Source: JBBROS01 sp965213855
Lineage (GTDB): Bacteria; Pseudomonadota; Alphaproteobacteria; Acetobacterales; Acetobacteraceae
Direction: 5' to 3'
Length of the DNA stretch: 64,000 bases
Assembly (NCBI GenBank): GCA_965213855.1
Contig: CBDCAA010000002.1
Location: 14,651-78,650 of the forward strand
In this document: positions 16,497 to 24,936 of the stretch, in pieces
How the letters are laid out: every line of letters begins with the position of its first letter
Numbering within the stretch: position 1 is the first letter of the stretch
The notes under the pieces: model-generated
The model's input: the letters and a program-made list of their open reading frames with translations, nothing else
Databases searched by the model: none
Told to the model about the DNA's origin: nothing
Made by a program: the position numbers and the translations under genes

Positions 16497-16802
16497 CTAC
16501 CAGCTCGCCTTGACGACGCCGGGCAACATCCCGGTGTTCGCCAGCTGCCGCAGCATGTTCCGCGACAGCTTGAACTTGCGATAGTTGCCGCGCGCCCGCC
16601 CGGTCAGGGCACAGCGCAGCTTGATCCGCACCGCCGCCCCGTTGCGCGGCATCTCGGCCAGCTTGATCGACGCCTCGAACCGGTCCTCGACCGCCGCCGA
16701 GCGGTCCATCACCCGGGCCTTCAGCTCAGCCCGCTTGCCCTTGTCGCGGGCCGTCATCTTCTCCCGCTTCTCGTTGCGGTTCACCGACGATGTCTTCGCC
16801 AT
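16497..16802 (-). CDS. rpsN: 30S ribosomal protein S14, zinc-independent type
   Basis: A 101-residue S14 of the long form with no CxxC zinc motif. MAKTSSVNRNEKREKM and the C-terminal CALTGRARGNYRKFKLSRNM are typical. An 86-base gap with an inverted repeat separates it from rplE. Confidence 0.97.
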   Translation of the reverse strand: MAKTSSVNRNEKREKMTARDKGKRAELKARVMDRSAAVEDRFEASIKLAEMPRNGAAVRIKLRCALTGRARGNYRKFKLSRNMLRQLANTGMLPGVVKASW

Positions 16803-16822
16803 ACCCTGCTACTCCTCGGAAC

Positions 16823-16856
16823 CTGCCGCCTCCAGCCCCTGAGTGGCTGGCGGCAG
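16823..16856 (-). promoter_or_regulatory. Hairpin in the rplE-rpsN gap
   Basis: CTGCCGCC (16823-16830) pairs with GGCGGCAG (16849-16856), and inner AGCC/GGCT pairs extend the stem. On the minus strand it lies about 20 bases before the rpsN start and just ahead of GGAGTAGCAGGGT. Confidence 0.45.
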
Positions 16857-16888
16857 ACGGTTTTCCAAACGCGTTGAACCCAGAAGCC

Positions 16889-17608
16889 TCAGAGCTTGGC
16901 GCCCTCGGGCTGGAACGGAATGTCGAGCGCCTTCAGCAGCGCCTTCGCCTCGACGTTCGTCTTGGCGGTGGTCACGAAGATGATGTCCATGCCGCGCACG
17001 TCCGTCACCTTGTCGTAATCGATCTCCGGGAAGATGATCTGCTCCTTCAGCCCCATGGCGAAGTTGCCCCGGCCGTCGAAACCCTTGTTGGCCGGGATCC
17101 CACGGAAGTCGCGCACCCGCGGCAGCGCAATCGTCACCAGCCGGTCCAGGAACTCATACATGCGGGCCGAACGCAGCGTGACCTTGCAGCCGATCGGCAG
17201 GCCCGCGCGGATCTTGAACCCGGCGATCGCCTTCTTGGCGACGGTCTTCACCGGCTTCTGACCGGCGATCAGCATCAACTCGGCAACCGCGGAATCGAGC
17301 TTCTTCTGGTCGCCCGCCGCCTCCCCCACACCCATGTTGATGACGATCTTCTCGAGCTTCGGCACTTCCATCGGGTTGGAGTACTTGAACTCGTCCTGCA
17401 GCTTGGCGCGGATCTCGTCGCGGTAGCGCTTCTGCATCCGCGGCGTCTCCTTCGGCGCCGACGCGACCTTGCCGGCGGCGACGTTCACGCCCTCGGTCTT
17501 CTTGCCGCGCGCTTCCTTGGCCGGTACCGCCATGCCGGGGCCGCCCTTGTTGCCGCCCTTGCCGCCGGCAGGCGCGCCCGCCTTGCCCTTGTTCTTGCTG
17601 TCGCTCAT
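16889..17608 (-). CDS. rplE: 50S ribosomal protein L5 with long N-terminal extension
   Basis: A 239-residue protein. The L5 core starts near residue 57 with PRMQKRYRDEIRAKLQDEF and continues with NPMEVPKLEKIVINMGVGEA and AGFKIRAGLPIGCKVTLR. Usual bacterial L5 is about 180 residues. The first 55 residues are Gly/Lys/Ala/Pro-rich and positively charged. The ATG at 17608 lies four bases after the rplX stop, so the extension looks genuine and not a start error. L5 binds 5S rRNA in the central protuberance, so the tail could reach neighbouring rRNA or tRNA. Confidence 0.95.
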   Translation of the reverse strand: MSDSKNKGKAGAPAGGKGGNKGGPGMAVPAKEARGKKTEGVNVAAGKVASAPKETPRMQKRYRDEIRAKLQDEFKYSNPMEVPKLEKIVINMGVGEAAGDQKKLDSAVAELMLIAGQKPVKTVAKKAIAGFKIRAGLPIGCKVTLRSARMYEFLDRLVTIALPRVRDFRGIPANKGFDGRGNFAMGLKEQIIFPEIDYDKVTDVRGMDIIFVTTAKTNVEAKALLKALDIPFQPEGAKL

Positions 17609-17612
17609 GTCC

Positions 17613-17933
17613 TCAGCCCTCGATCACGTCGCCGCTGCCCCGGGCGAAACGGACCTTCCGCCCATCATCCAGAACCCGGAACCCGACGCGGGTCGGCTTG
17701 TCCGTCTTGGGGTCGATCAGCGCCAGGTTCGACAGATGGATCGTCGCCTCCTGCTCGATGATCCCGCCCGGCTTTCCCATGCCCTGCGCCTTCGTGTGGC
17801 GCTTGGCGATGTTGACGCCCTGCACGATCGCCCGGTCGTCCTTCGGCCGCACCGCGAGCACTTCGCCCCGCTTGCCCTTGTCGGCGCCCGTGATCACCAC
17901 GACCCGGTCGCCCTTACGGATGCGCGCGGCCAT
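17613..17933 (-). CDS. rplX: 50S ribosomal protein L24
   Basis: A 106-residue assembly-initiating protein with a KOW motif in RIRKGDRVVVITGADKGKRG. The ATG at 17933 shares its first base with the rplN stop (TGATG), so translation is coupled. The open frame upstream of that ATG is the reverse frame of rplN and has no L24 similarity. Confidence 0.97.
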   Translation of the reverse strand: MAARIRKGDRVVVITGADKGKRGEVLAVRPKDDRAIVQGVNIAKRHTKAQGMGKPGGIIEQEATIHLSNLALIDPKTDKPTRVGFRVLDDGRKVRFARGSGDVIEG

Positions 17934-18301
17934 CACAGCACCTCCGGCGCAAGCGAGATGATCTTCATAAACTTCTTGCCGCGCAGCTCGCGCACGACCG
18001 GGCCGAAGATGCGGGTGCCGATCGGCTCCTGCGACTTGTTGATCAGCACGGCCGCGTTCTTGTCGAAACGGATCGCCGAGCCGTCCGGCCGCCGCACCGG
18101 GAAGCTGGTCCGCACGATCACCGCCTGGTGCACGTCGCCCTTCTTCACCTTGCCGCGCGGGATCGCTTCCTTGATCGACACGACGATCACGTCGCCGACC
18201 GAAGCCGTCTTGCGCTTGCTGCCGCCCAATACCTTGATGCACTGCACGCGGCGCGCACCGGAGTTGTCGGCGACTTCGAGATTGGACTCGACCTGGATCA
18301 T
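17933..18301 (-). CDS. rplN: 50S ribosomal protein L14
   Basis: A 122-residue, very conserved protein: MIQVESNLEVADNSGARRVQ, GDVIVVSIKEAIPRGKVKKG and the C-terminal REKKFMKIISLAPEVL-like end (here RGKKFMKIISLAPEVL). It forms intersubunit bridges. It overlaps rplX by one base. Confidence 0.98.
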   Translation of the reverse strand: MIQVESNLEVADNSGARRVQCIKVLGGSKRKTASVGDVIVVSIKEAIPRGKVKKGDVHQAVIVRTSFPVRRPDGSAIRFDKNAAVLINKSQEPIGTRIFGPVVRELRGKKFMKIISLAPEVL

Positions 18302-18313
18302 TGCCCGCTCTCC

Positions 18314-18715
18314 CTACGCCGACGGCTGCTGCGCTTGCGCGTCGGCCGCCTGCTCGCGATGTTCGATCACCGCCTCGGCCGCTTCGCGCTGCGCGACGGT
18401 CTCCGGCGCCTCAGGCGCCTCGACCATGTGCACCGTGACCCGGTCCGGCCGCTCGAACCCGACCGGCCGAACCACCGGGTCGGCGTTCCGCTCAACCAGC
18501 AGCCACGTCTTGCGCTTGCTGATCGGACGGCACTCCTCGATCCGCACCTGGTCGCCGACCTTGCAGACGTTCTGCTCGTCATGCGCCGCATAGCTCTTGG
18601 ACCGCCGGATGAACTTCTTGTACAGCGGATGGATCACGCGGCGCTCGACCAAGACCGTGATGGTCTTGTCCTGCTTGTCGCTCGTCACTCGCCCCGTCAG
18701 GACGCGCCTCGGCAT
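18314..18715 (-). CDS. rpsQ: 30S ribosomal protein S17 with C-terminal extension
   Basis: A 133-residue S17. The OB-fold core MPRRVLTGRVTSDKQDKTIT...CRPISKRKTWLLVE covers about 80 residues, the usual full length. About 50 more residues follow, with an acidic, alanine/glutamate/glutamine-rich, probably helical or disordered tail. No frameshift is apparent, and the stop lies 12 bases before rplN. The tail function is unknown. Confidence 0.96.
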   Translation of the reverse strand: MPRRVLTGRVTSDKQDKTITVLVERRVIHPLYKKFIRRSKSYAAHDEQNVCKVGDQVRIEECRPISKRKTWLLVERNADPVVRPVGFERPDRVTVHMVEAPEAPETVAQREAAEAVIEHREQAADAQAQQPSA

Positions 18716-18727
18716 CGCCCTTCTCCC

Positions 18728-18934
18728 TTATTTCTTCACAGCGGAACGCGCACGTTCCGACTGGATGGTCTTCACACGCGCGATGTCGCGGCGCACCTTG
18801 CGCACGCGGCCCACGCCCTCGGTCTGGCCCGTCGCGGCCTGGAAGCGCAGGTTGAACTGCTCCTTGCGCAGGTCCAGCAGCATCGCGGCCTGCTCGTCGG
18901 CGCTCTTGGCCCGGATGTCGGTCGCCTTGGTCAT
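18728..18934 (-). CDS. rpmC: 50S ribosomal protein L29
   Basis: A 68-residue two-helix protein at the peptide exit, a docking site for trigger factor and SRP. The ATG at 18934 lies two bases after the rplP stop and gives the normal L29 length. LLDLRKEQFNLRFQAATGQ and VRKVRRDIARVKTI are the family signature. Confidence 0.96.
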   Translation of the reverse strand: MTKATDIRAKSADEQAAMLLDLRKEQFNLRFQAATGQTEGVGRVRKVRRDIARVKTIQSERARSAVKK

Positions 18935-18936
18935 GG

Positions 18937-19353
18937 TCAACCCTCGCCCACGCGGGTGATGAACTTGGTCCGGATCGGCAGCTTGGCCGCGCCCAGCGCC
19001 AGCGACTCCTTCGCCAGTTCGGGCGAGACGCCGTCGATCTCGAACATGATCCGGCCGGGCTTCACCCGCGCGACCCAGAACTCCGGGCTGCCCTTGCCCG
19101 AGCCCATCCGCACCTCGGCCGGCTTCTGCGACACCGGCACGTCCGGGAATATCCGAATCCACACACGCCCGGCACGCTTCATGGAACGTGTGATCGCCCG
19201 CCGCGCCGCTTCGATCTGCCGCGCCGTCACCCGCTCGGGCTCGAGCGCCTTCAGGCCGAACGTGCCGAAATTCAGCGCCGTGCCGCCCTTCGCCAGGCCG
19301 TGGATGCGGCCCTTATGAGCCTTGCGGTACTTGGTCCGCTTGGGAGAAAGCAT
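18937..19353 (-). CDS. rplP: 50S ribosomal protein L16
   Basis: A 138-residue protein near the A site of the large subunit. MLSPKRTKYRKAHKGR at the start, then ARRAITRSMKRAGRVWIRIF and GKGSPEFWVARVKPGRIMFE, are all typical. It follows rpsC by 12 bases. Confidence 0.98.
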   Translation of the reverse strand: MLSPKRTKYRKAHKGRIHGLAKGGTALNFGTFGLKALEPERVTARQIEAARRAITRSMKRAGRVWIRIFPDVPVSQKPAEVRMGSGKGSPEFWVARVKPGRIMFEIDGVSPELAKESLALGAAKLPIRTKFITRVGEG

Positions 19354-19365
19354 GTTCCTACGTCC

Positions 19366-20043
19366 TTACCGCTGCGGCGCCTGCTCGGCGGCCCGGCGAT
19401 CCTGCGCCATCGGGTCCTGCGCCAGGATCTCGCCCTTGAAGATCCACACCTTCACGCCGCACGTGCCATACGTCGTCTTGGCCGTCGCCACGCCGAAGTC
19501 GATGTCCGCCCGAAGCGTATGCAGCGGCACCCGGCCCTCGCGGTACCACTCGGTCCGCGCGATCTCGGCCCCGCCGAGGCGTCCGCCGCAGTTGATCCGG
19601 ATGCCCTGCGCGCCCAGCCGCATCGCCGACTGCACCGCCCGCTTCATCGCGCGGCGGAACGCCACCCGGCGCTCCAGCTGCTGGGCGATGTTCTCGGCCA
19701 CCAGCGTCGCGTCGATCTCGGGCTTGCGGATCTCGACGATGTTCAGGCTCACCTCGGCCTTGGCCATCTTGGCGAGGTCCTTGCGGAGCACCTCGATGTC
19801 CTGGCCCTTCTTGCCGATGACCACGCCGGGCCGGGCAGCATAGATCGTCACCCGCGGCTTCTTGGCCGGACGCTCGATCACGACGCGCGATACGCCGGCG
19901 CCGGAGAGCTTCTTGCGAAGGTGCTCCCGCAGTTTGATGTCGGCCAACAGCAGCTTGCTGTAGTCGGCGCCGGCATACCAACGGCTGTCCCACGTGCGGT
20001 TGATGCCGAGCCGCAGCCCGATCGGATTGACCTTGTGTCCCAT
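19366..20043 (-). CDS. rpsC: 30S ribosomal protein S3
   Basis: A 225-residue protein of the mRNA entry channel. It has a KH domain with RPGVVIGKKGQDIEVLRKDL, and a C-terminal domain with GRLGGAEIARTEWYREGRVP and LRADIDFGVATAKTTYGTCG. It starts three bases after the rplV stop. Confidence 0.98.
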   Translation of the reverse strand: MGHKVNPIGLRLGINRTWDSRWYAGADYSKLLLADIKLREHLRKKLSGAGVSRVVIERPAKKPRVTIYAARPGVVIGKKGQDIEVLRKDLAKMAKAEVSLNIVEIRKPEIDATLVAENIAQQLERRVAFRRAMKRAVQSAMRLGAQGIRINCGGRLGGAEIARTEWYREGRVPLHTLRADIDFGVATAKTTYGTCGVKVWIFKGEILAQDPMAQDRRAAEQAPQR

Positions 20044-20046
20044 GGC

Positions 20047-20454
20047 TTACGCCTTCCCCTCGGACGCGCGCGCATCCGGCATCTGTGCCTGCTCGCTCAC
20101 CACGATCCGCAAATGGCTGAACCACTTCTCGATCCGCGATGCGCGCCCGCGGCCGCGCGCCATGAAGCGGCGCATCACGATCGACTTGCCCACCTCGGCC
20201 CGGCTGACGACCAGGCGGTCGACGTCGAGCTGGTGGTTGTTCTCGGCGTTCGCGATCGCGCTCTGCAGCGTCTTCTTCACCTGCACCGCGATGCGCCGCT
20301 TGCTGAACGTCAATGTCGCGACGGCCTGCGACGCCGGCTGGTTGCGGATCAGCCCCGCGACCAGGTTCAGCTTCTGCGGGCTGATGCGGATGTTGCGCAG
20401 CACGGCCTCGGCCTGATGGTCGGCGAGCGTGCGCGGATGCTTCGGCTTGCTCAT
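20047..20454 (-). CDS. rplV: 50S ribosomal protein L22
   Basis: A 135-residue protein lining the exit tunnel. RISPQKLNLVAGLIRNQPAS and the loop tip region ending in ARGRGRASRIEKWFSHLRIV match L22. The tip sequence looks intact, with no macrolide-resistance-type deletion obvious. One base separates it from rpsS. Confidence 0.97.
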   Translation of the reverse strand: MSKPKHPRTLADHQAEAVLRNIRISPQKLNLVAGLIRNQPASQAVATLTFSKRRIAVQVKKTLQSAIANAENNHQLDVDRLVVSRAEVGKSIVMRRFMARGRGRASRIEKWFSHLRIVVSEQAQMPDARASEGKA

Positions 20455-20455
20455 G

Positions 20456-20734
20456 TCAGCCTCGCTTCGCCTTCTTGTCCGAGGTATGCCCGGTGAAGGT
20501 CCGCGTCGGCGAGAACTCGCCGAACTTGTGGCCCACCATGTTCTCGTTCACCTGCACCGGCAGGAACTTGTGGCCGTTGTAGACGCCGAACGTCAGGCCC
20601 ACGAACTGCGGTAAAATCGTGCTGCGGCGCGACCAGATCTTGATGATCTCGTTGCGGCCGGACGCGCGGGCCGCCTCGGCCTTGCCCAGCATGTACCCGT
20701 CGACGAACGGGCCCTTCCACGTCGAGCGCGCCAT
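20456..20734 (-). CDS. rpsS: 30S ribosomal protein S19
   Basis: A 92-residue head protein: ARSTWKGPFVDGYMLGK, WSRRSTILPQFVGLTFGVYN and VGHKFGEFSPTRTFTGH. It starts one base after the rplB stop. Confidence 0.98.
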   Translation of the reverse strand: MARSTWKGPFVDGYMLGKAEAARASGRNEIIKIWSRRSTILPQFVGLTFGVYNGHKFLPVQVNENMVGHKFGEFSPTRTFTGHTSDKKAKRG

Positions 20735-20735
20735 G

Positions 20736-21569
20736 TCAGTGCTTTCCCTTCGGACGACGCCGGATGATCAGGCTGTCGGTCCGCTTGTTGACGCGAGTCT
20801 TGTAGCCCTTCGTCGGCTTGCCCCAAGGCGTCACCGGATGCCGGCCGCCCGACGTCCGGCCCTCGCCGCCACCATGCGGATGGTCGACCGGGTTCATCAC
20901 CACGCCACGGTTATGCGGCCGGCGGCCCAGCCAACGGTTGCGCCCGGCCTTGCCGAGGCTCTGGTTCTGGTTGTCCGGGTTGCTCACCGCGCCCACGGTC
21001 GCCATGCACTCGGCCCGCACGACCCGCAACTCGCCCGATTGCAGCTTGATCTGCGCGTAACCGGCGTCCTTGCCGACCAGCTGCGCATAGCAACCCGCCG
21101 CGCGCGCCATCTTGCCGCCGCCGCCGATCTTCATCTCCACGTTGTGGATGATGGTGCCCACCGGGATCGCACCCATCGGCATCGCGTTGCCGGGCTTGAT
21201 GTCGACCCGGGCGCCCGCCACCACCTTGTCGCCGGCCTTCAGCCGCTGCGGTGCCAGGATGTAGCTCAGCTCGCCATCGTCATACTTGATCAGCGCGATG
21301 AACGCCGAGCGGTTCGGGTCATACTCGAGCCGTTCCACCGTGGCGGAGACGTCGTACTTGCGCCGCTTGAAGTCGACGAAGCGGTAGGACTGCTTGTGCC
21401 CGCCGCCGCGGAAGAAGCTCGTGGTGCGGCCATGGTTGTTGCGGCCGCCCGACTTGTTCTTGCCCTCGGTCAGCGTCTTGACCGGCTTGCCCTTCCACAG
21501 CTCGCTGCGGTCGATCAGCACGGTGCCGCGCAGGCTGGCGGTGACCGGGTTGAATTGCTTGAGTGCCAT
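20736..21569 (-). CDS. rplB: 50S ribosomal protein L2
   Basis: A 277-residue protein required for peptidyl-transferase activity and subunit association. RNNHGRTTSFFRGGGHKQSY and the catalytic-region NPVDHPHGGGEGRTSGGR are intact. The start lies 12 bases after the rplW stop. Confidence 0.98.
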   Translation of the reverse strand: MALKQFNPVTASLRGTVLIDRSELWKGKPVKTLTEGKNKSGGRNNHGRTTSFFRGGGHKQSYRFVDFKRRKYDVSATVERLEYDPNRSAFIALIKYDDGELSYILAPQRLKAGDKVVAGARVDIKPGNAMPMGAIPVGTIIHNVEMKIGGGGKMARAAGCYAQLVGKDAGYAQIKLQSGELRVVRAECMATVGAVSNPDNQNQSLGKAGRNRWLGRRPHNRGVVMNPVDHPHGGGEGRTSGGRHPVTPWGKPTKGYKTRVNKRTDSLIIRRRPKGKH

Positions 21570-21581
21570 CTGCCGGGTTCC

Positions 21582-21923
21582 TCAGCTCAAGCCCGTGGAC
21601 ATGTCGATCGACTGTCCCTCGGCCAGCTGCACATACGCCTTCTTCACGTCCGAGCGGACGCCGGGCCGGCCACGGAAGCGCTTGGTCTTGCCCTTCTGCA
21701 CCAGCGTGTTCACGCCCAGCACCTTGACGCCGAACAGCCCCTCGACGGCCGCCTTGATCTCGGTCTTCGTCGCCTCGATCGCAACCCGGAACACGAACTG
21801 GTTGCGCTCGCTCACCAGCGTCGCCTTCTCCGTCACGACCGGGGCGCGGACGACGTTGAACATCGCTTCCCGCGACATCGTGGCCGCGCGCTTGCGGGCG
21901 GCCTGGACCTGACGGACGCTCAT
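21582..21923 (-). CDS. rplW: 50S ribosomal protein L23
   Basis: A 113-residue exit-tunnel protein contacting trigger factor and SRP. The core reads VVRAPVVTEKATLVSERNQF and GVKVLGVNTLVQKGKTKRF. The ATG at 21923 overlaps the rplD stop by four bases (ATGA), which favours it over internal ATGs at codons 16 and 21; it adds about 20 residues to the usual N-terminus. Confidence 0.95.
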   Translation of the reverse strand: MSVRQVQAARKRAATMSREAMFNVVRAPVVTEKATLVSERNQFVFRVAIEATKTEIKAAVEGLFGVKVLGVNTLVQKGKTKRFRGRPGVRSDVKKAYVQLAEGQSIDMSTGLS

Positions 21924-22597
21924 GCCGCGCTCTCCTCAGGGGAACCCGTCAGGACACCCGGCTCCACGGCGTGGCCCTTCGGCCCGAGGCGCGTCTTCAG
22001 GCCCTCGACGCCCGCCGTCGTCACGACCAGAACGTCGTGACGGATAATGTCGTAGACGTTGGCGCCGACCGTCGGCAGCACGTTGAAACCGACGATGTTC
22101 GAACTGGCGCGGAGGAACGCCTCGTCCACCGTGCCGTCGACGAACAGCGCGCTCTTCCACCCGTGCTGCACCAGCTTGGCGCGCAACTCCTTCGTCTTGC
22201 CGGACATACCGGCGACGCTCTCCATCACCACCAGCTTGCCCTCGGCCTGCTTCTGCGACAGCGCGCTGATCAGCCCGAGGCGGCGGACCTTCTTGGGCAG
22301 ATCGAACCCATGGTCGCGCACGACCGGGCCATGGACGGCGCCGCCGGTGCGAAACTGCGGCGCGCGCAGGCTGCCCTGGCGGGCGTTGCCGGTGCCCTTC
22401 TGCTTGTAGGGCTTCCGCGTCGTGCCCGAGACCTCGCCCATGCCCTTCACCTTGTGGGTGCCGGCCCGGCGCTTCATGAGCTGCCACTGGATCACCCGGG
22501 CGATGATGTCGCGCCGCGGCTGGGCCGCGAACAGCTCGTCCGGCAACTCGACCGACCCGGCCGAACCCCCGCCCAAGGTTGTGATATCGATCTGCAT
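21920..22597 (-). CDS. rplD: 50S ribosomal protein L4
   Basis: A 225-residue protein. I chose the ATG at 22597, which gives MQIDITTLGGG and a normal L4. GTGNARQGSLRAPQFRTGG is the loop that reaches the exit tunnel. In enterics L4 represses its own operon; I see no evidence for or against that here. It lies ten bases after rplC. Confidence 0.97.
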   Translation of the reverse strand: MQIDITTLGGGSAGSVELPDELFAAQPRRDIIARVIQWQLMKRRAGTHKVKGMGEVSGTTRKPYKQKGTGNARQGSLRAPQFRTGGAVHGPVVRDHGFDLPKKVRRLGLISALSQKQAEGKLVVMESVAGMSGKTKELRAKLVQHGWKSALFVDGTVDEAFLRASSNIVGFNVLPTVGANVYDIIRHDVLVVTTAGVEGLKTRLGPKGHAVEPGVLTGSPEESAA

Positions 22598-22607
22598 CGT
22601 CTCGTCC

Positions 22608-23336
22608 TTAAGCCTGGGCCGGTTGTTCAGGCGCTTGCACGGCAGCCGCCTGGCGCACGGCGGCCGGATATGGCGCATCGGCATGCCGCGCCTTCTTGAT
22701 CGCGTCCCGCACCAGCACGTAGCCGTTCTTCGCCCCCGGCACCGCGCCGCGCACCATCAGCAGCCCGCGGGCAACGTCGACCCCGGCCACCTCCAGGTTC
22801 AACGTCGTCACCCGCTCCTGCCCCAGGTGCCCGGCCATCTTCTTGTTCTTGAAGGTCTTGCCCGGATCCTGCCGGTTGCCCGTCGAACCATGGCTCCGAT
22901 GGCTGACGGAAACGCCGTGCGACGCCTCGAGCCCGCGGAAGTTCCAGCGCTTCATGCCGCCGGCAAAACCCTTGCCCTTGGTAATGCCGCAAACGTCGAT
23001 CTTCTGCCCGATGACGAAGTGATCAGCGGTGATCACGGCACCGACCTCGACCAGCGCGTCAGGCGCACAACGGAACTCGACCAGCTTGGCCTTCGGCTCG
23101 ACCTTGACGCGGGCGAAGTGGCCCTTGTTCGGCTGGCTCACGTTCTTCACCTTCGCCTTGCCCATGCCGAGCTGCAGCGCCGTGTAGCCGTCCCGCTCCA
23201 CGGTCCGCGCGTCCACCACCGTGACCTCGTCCAGGTGCAGGACCGTCACCGGCACGTGCGTCCCGTCGTCCTTGAAGAAGCGGGTCATGCCCAGCTTTCT
23301 CGCCACCAGTCCCGTGCGGCCATTCCCGATCGTCAT
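22608..23336 (-). CDS. rplC: 50S ribosomal protein L3
   Basis: A 242-residue protein: LVARKLGMTRFFKDDGTHVP at the N-terminus, then GKGFAGGMKRWNFRGLEASH and HRSHGSTGNRQDPGKTFKNK near the peptidyl-transferase loop. The C-terminus carries an Ala/Gln-rich tail of about 15 residues. It follows rpsJ by ten bases. Confidence 0.97.
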   Translation of the reverse strand: MTIGNGRTGLVARKLGMTRFFKDDGTHVPVTVLHLDEVTVVDARTVERDGYTALQLGMGKAKVKNVSQPNKGHFARVKVEPKAKLVEFRCAPDALVEVGAVITADHFVIGQKIDVCGITKGKGFAGGMKRWNFRGLEASHGVSVSHRSHGSTGNRQDPGKTFKNKKMAGHLGQERVTTLNLEVAGVDVARGLLMVRGAVPGAKNGYVLVRDAIKKARHADAPYPAAVRQAAAVQAPEQPAQA

Positions 23337-23346
23337 GGTCCCGCCC

Positions 23347-23655
23347 CTACAGCTTGATCTCGACGTCCACGCCGCTCGCCAGGTCGAGCTTCATGAGCGC
23401 GTCGACGGTCTGCGGCGTGGGTTCGACGATGTCGAGCAGCCGGCGATGGGTCCGGATCTCGAACTGCTCGCGGCTTTTCTTGTCGACGTGCGGCGAGCGG
23501 TTCACCGTGAACCGCTCGATGTGCGTCGGCAACGGGATCGGGCCACGGACCCGTGCACCCGTCCGCTTCGCCGTGTTCACGATCTCCCGCGTGCTGTTAT
23601 CCAGCACGCGGTGATCGTACGCCTTCAGGCGGATGCGGATGTTCTGGTTGTCCAT
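23347..23655 (-). CDS. rpsJ: 30S ribosomal protein S10 (NusE)
   Basis: A 102-residue protein: MDNQNIRIRLKAYDHRVLDN, then VRGPIPLPTHIERFTVNRSP and a HVDKKSREQFEIRTHRRLLD helix. As NusE it also joins antitermination complexes with NusB and NusG. It lies 29 bases after tuf with no evident promoter in between, so str and S10 clusters are probably cotranscribed. Confidence 0.98.
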   Translation of the reverse strand: MDNQNIRIRLKAYDHRVLDNSTREIVNTAKRTGARVRGPIPLPTHIERFTVNRSPHVDKKSREQFEIRTHRRLLDIVEPTPQTVDALMKLDLASGVDVEIKL

Positions 23656-23684
23656 AGTACTCGTATCCCGACCCGTCCGCTCGA

Positions 23685-24875
23685 TTACTGGGTGATGCTC
23701 GCGACGACGCCGGCGCCCACGGTCCGGCCGCCCTCGCGGATGGCGAAGCGTAGGCCGTCATCCATGGCGATCGGCGCGATCAGCGTGACGTCCATCGAGA
23801 CGTTGTCGCCCGGCATCACCATCTCGGTCCCGCTCGGCAGCTCCACCACGCCCGTCACGTCGGTCGTGCGGAAGTAGAATTGCGGGCGGTAGTTGGTGAA
23901 GAACGGCGTATGCCGGCCACCCTCTTCTTTCGTCAGGATATAGGCCTCGGCCTTGAACTTCGTGTGCGGCGTGATCGTGCCGGGCTTGGCCAGCACCTGG
24001 CCACGCTCGACGTCCTCGCGCTTGGTGCCGCGCAGCAGCGCGCCGATATTGTCGCCGGCCTCGCCGCGGTCGAGCAGCTTACGGAACATCTCGACACCGG
24101 TGACGATCGTCTTGACCGTGTTCTTGATGCCGACGATCTCGACCTCGTCGCCGACGTTGACGATCCCGCGCTCGATCCGGCCCGTCACGACGGTGCCGCG
24201 GCCCGAGATGCTGAACACGTCCTCGATCGGCATCAAGAAGGGGCGGTCGGTCGCGCGCAGCGGCTGCGGGATATACTTGTCGACCTCGGCCATCAGCTTC
24301 AGGATCGCCTGCTCGCCCAACTCCGGGTTCTTGTCCTCCAGCGCCATCAGCGCCGAGCCGTGCACGATCGGGATGTCGTCTCCGGGGAACTGATAGGACG
24401 AAAGCAGCTCGCGCACCTCCATCTCCACCAGCTCGAGCAGCTCCGGGTCGTCGACCATGTCGACCTTGTTGAGGAACACCACCAGCGCGGGGACGCCGAC
24501 CTGGCGGGCCAGCAGGATGTGCTCGCGGGTCTGCGGCATCGGGCCGTCGGCGGCCGAGACCACCAGGATCGCGCCGTCCATCTGCGCGGCGCCGGTGATC
24601 ATGTTCTTCACGTAGTCGGCGTGGCCGGGGCAGTCGACGTGGGCGTAGTGGCGGTTGGCCGTCTCGTACTCGACGTGCGCCGTCGAGATGGTGATGCCAC
24701 GGGCCCGCTCCTCGGGCGCCTTGTCGATCTGGTCATAGGCCGTGAACGTCGCCCCGCCCGACTTGGCCAGGATCTTGGTAATCGCCGCCGTCAGCGACGT
24801 CTTGCCATGGTCGACGTGACCGATGGTGCCGATGTTGCAGTGCGGCTTGTTCCGCTCGAATTTCGCCTTGGCCAT
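23685..24875 (-). CDS. tuf: Elongation factor Tu
   Basis: A 396-residue GTPase that brings aminoacyl-tRNA to the ribosome. The G motifs are intact: GHVDHGKTS (residues 19-27), DCPGHADYVKNM and NKVDMV. Domains II and III follow with DVFSISGRGTVVTGRIERG and a C-terminal GVVASITQ. The gene directly follows rpsG with a 61-base gap where fusA would normally be. Whether a second tuf copy exists cannot be seen. Confidence 0.99.
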   Translation of the reverse strand: MAKAKFERNKPHCNIGTIGHVDHGKTSLTAAITKILAKSGGATFTAYDQIDKAPEERARGITISTAHVEYETANRHYAHVDCPGHADYVKNMITGAAQMDGAILVVSAADGPMPQTREHILLARQVGVPALVVFLNKVDMVDDPELLELVEMEVRELLSSYQFPGDDIPIVHGSALMALEDKNPELGEQAILKLMAEVDKYIPQPLRATDRPFLMPIEDVFSISGRGTVVTGRIERGIVNVGDEVEIVGIKNTVKTIVTGVEMFRKLLDRGEAGDNIGALLRGTKREDVERGQVLAKPGTITPHTKFKAEAYILTKEEGGRHTPFFTNYRPQFYFRTTDVTGVVELPSGTEMVMPGDNVSMDVTLIAPIAMDDGLRFAIREGGRTVGAGVVASITQ

Positions 24876-24936
24876 CTCGTCTCTCCATCGCCCGCCGTCG
24901 GCGGCGCCTGAAAGCCTGGGGTTGAACCTGTGTTAA

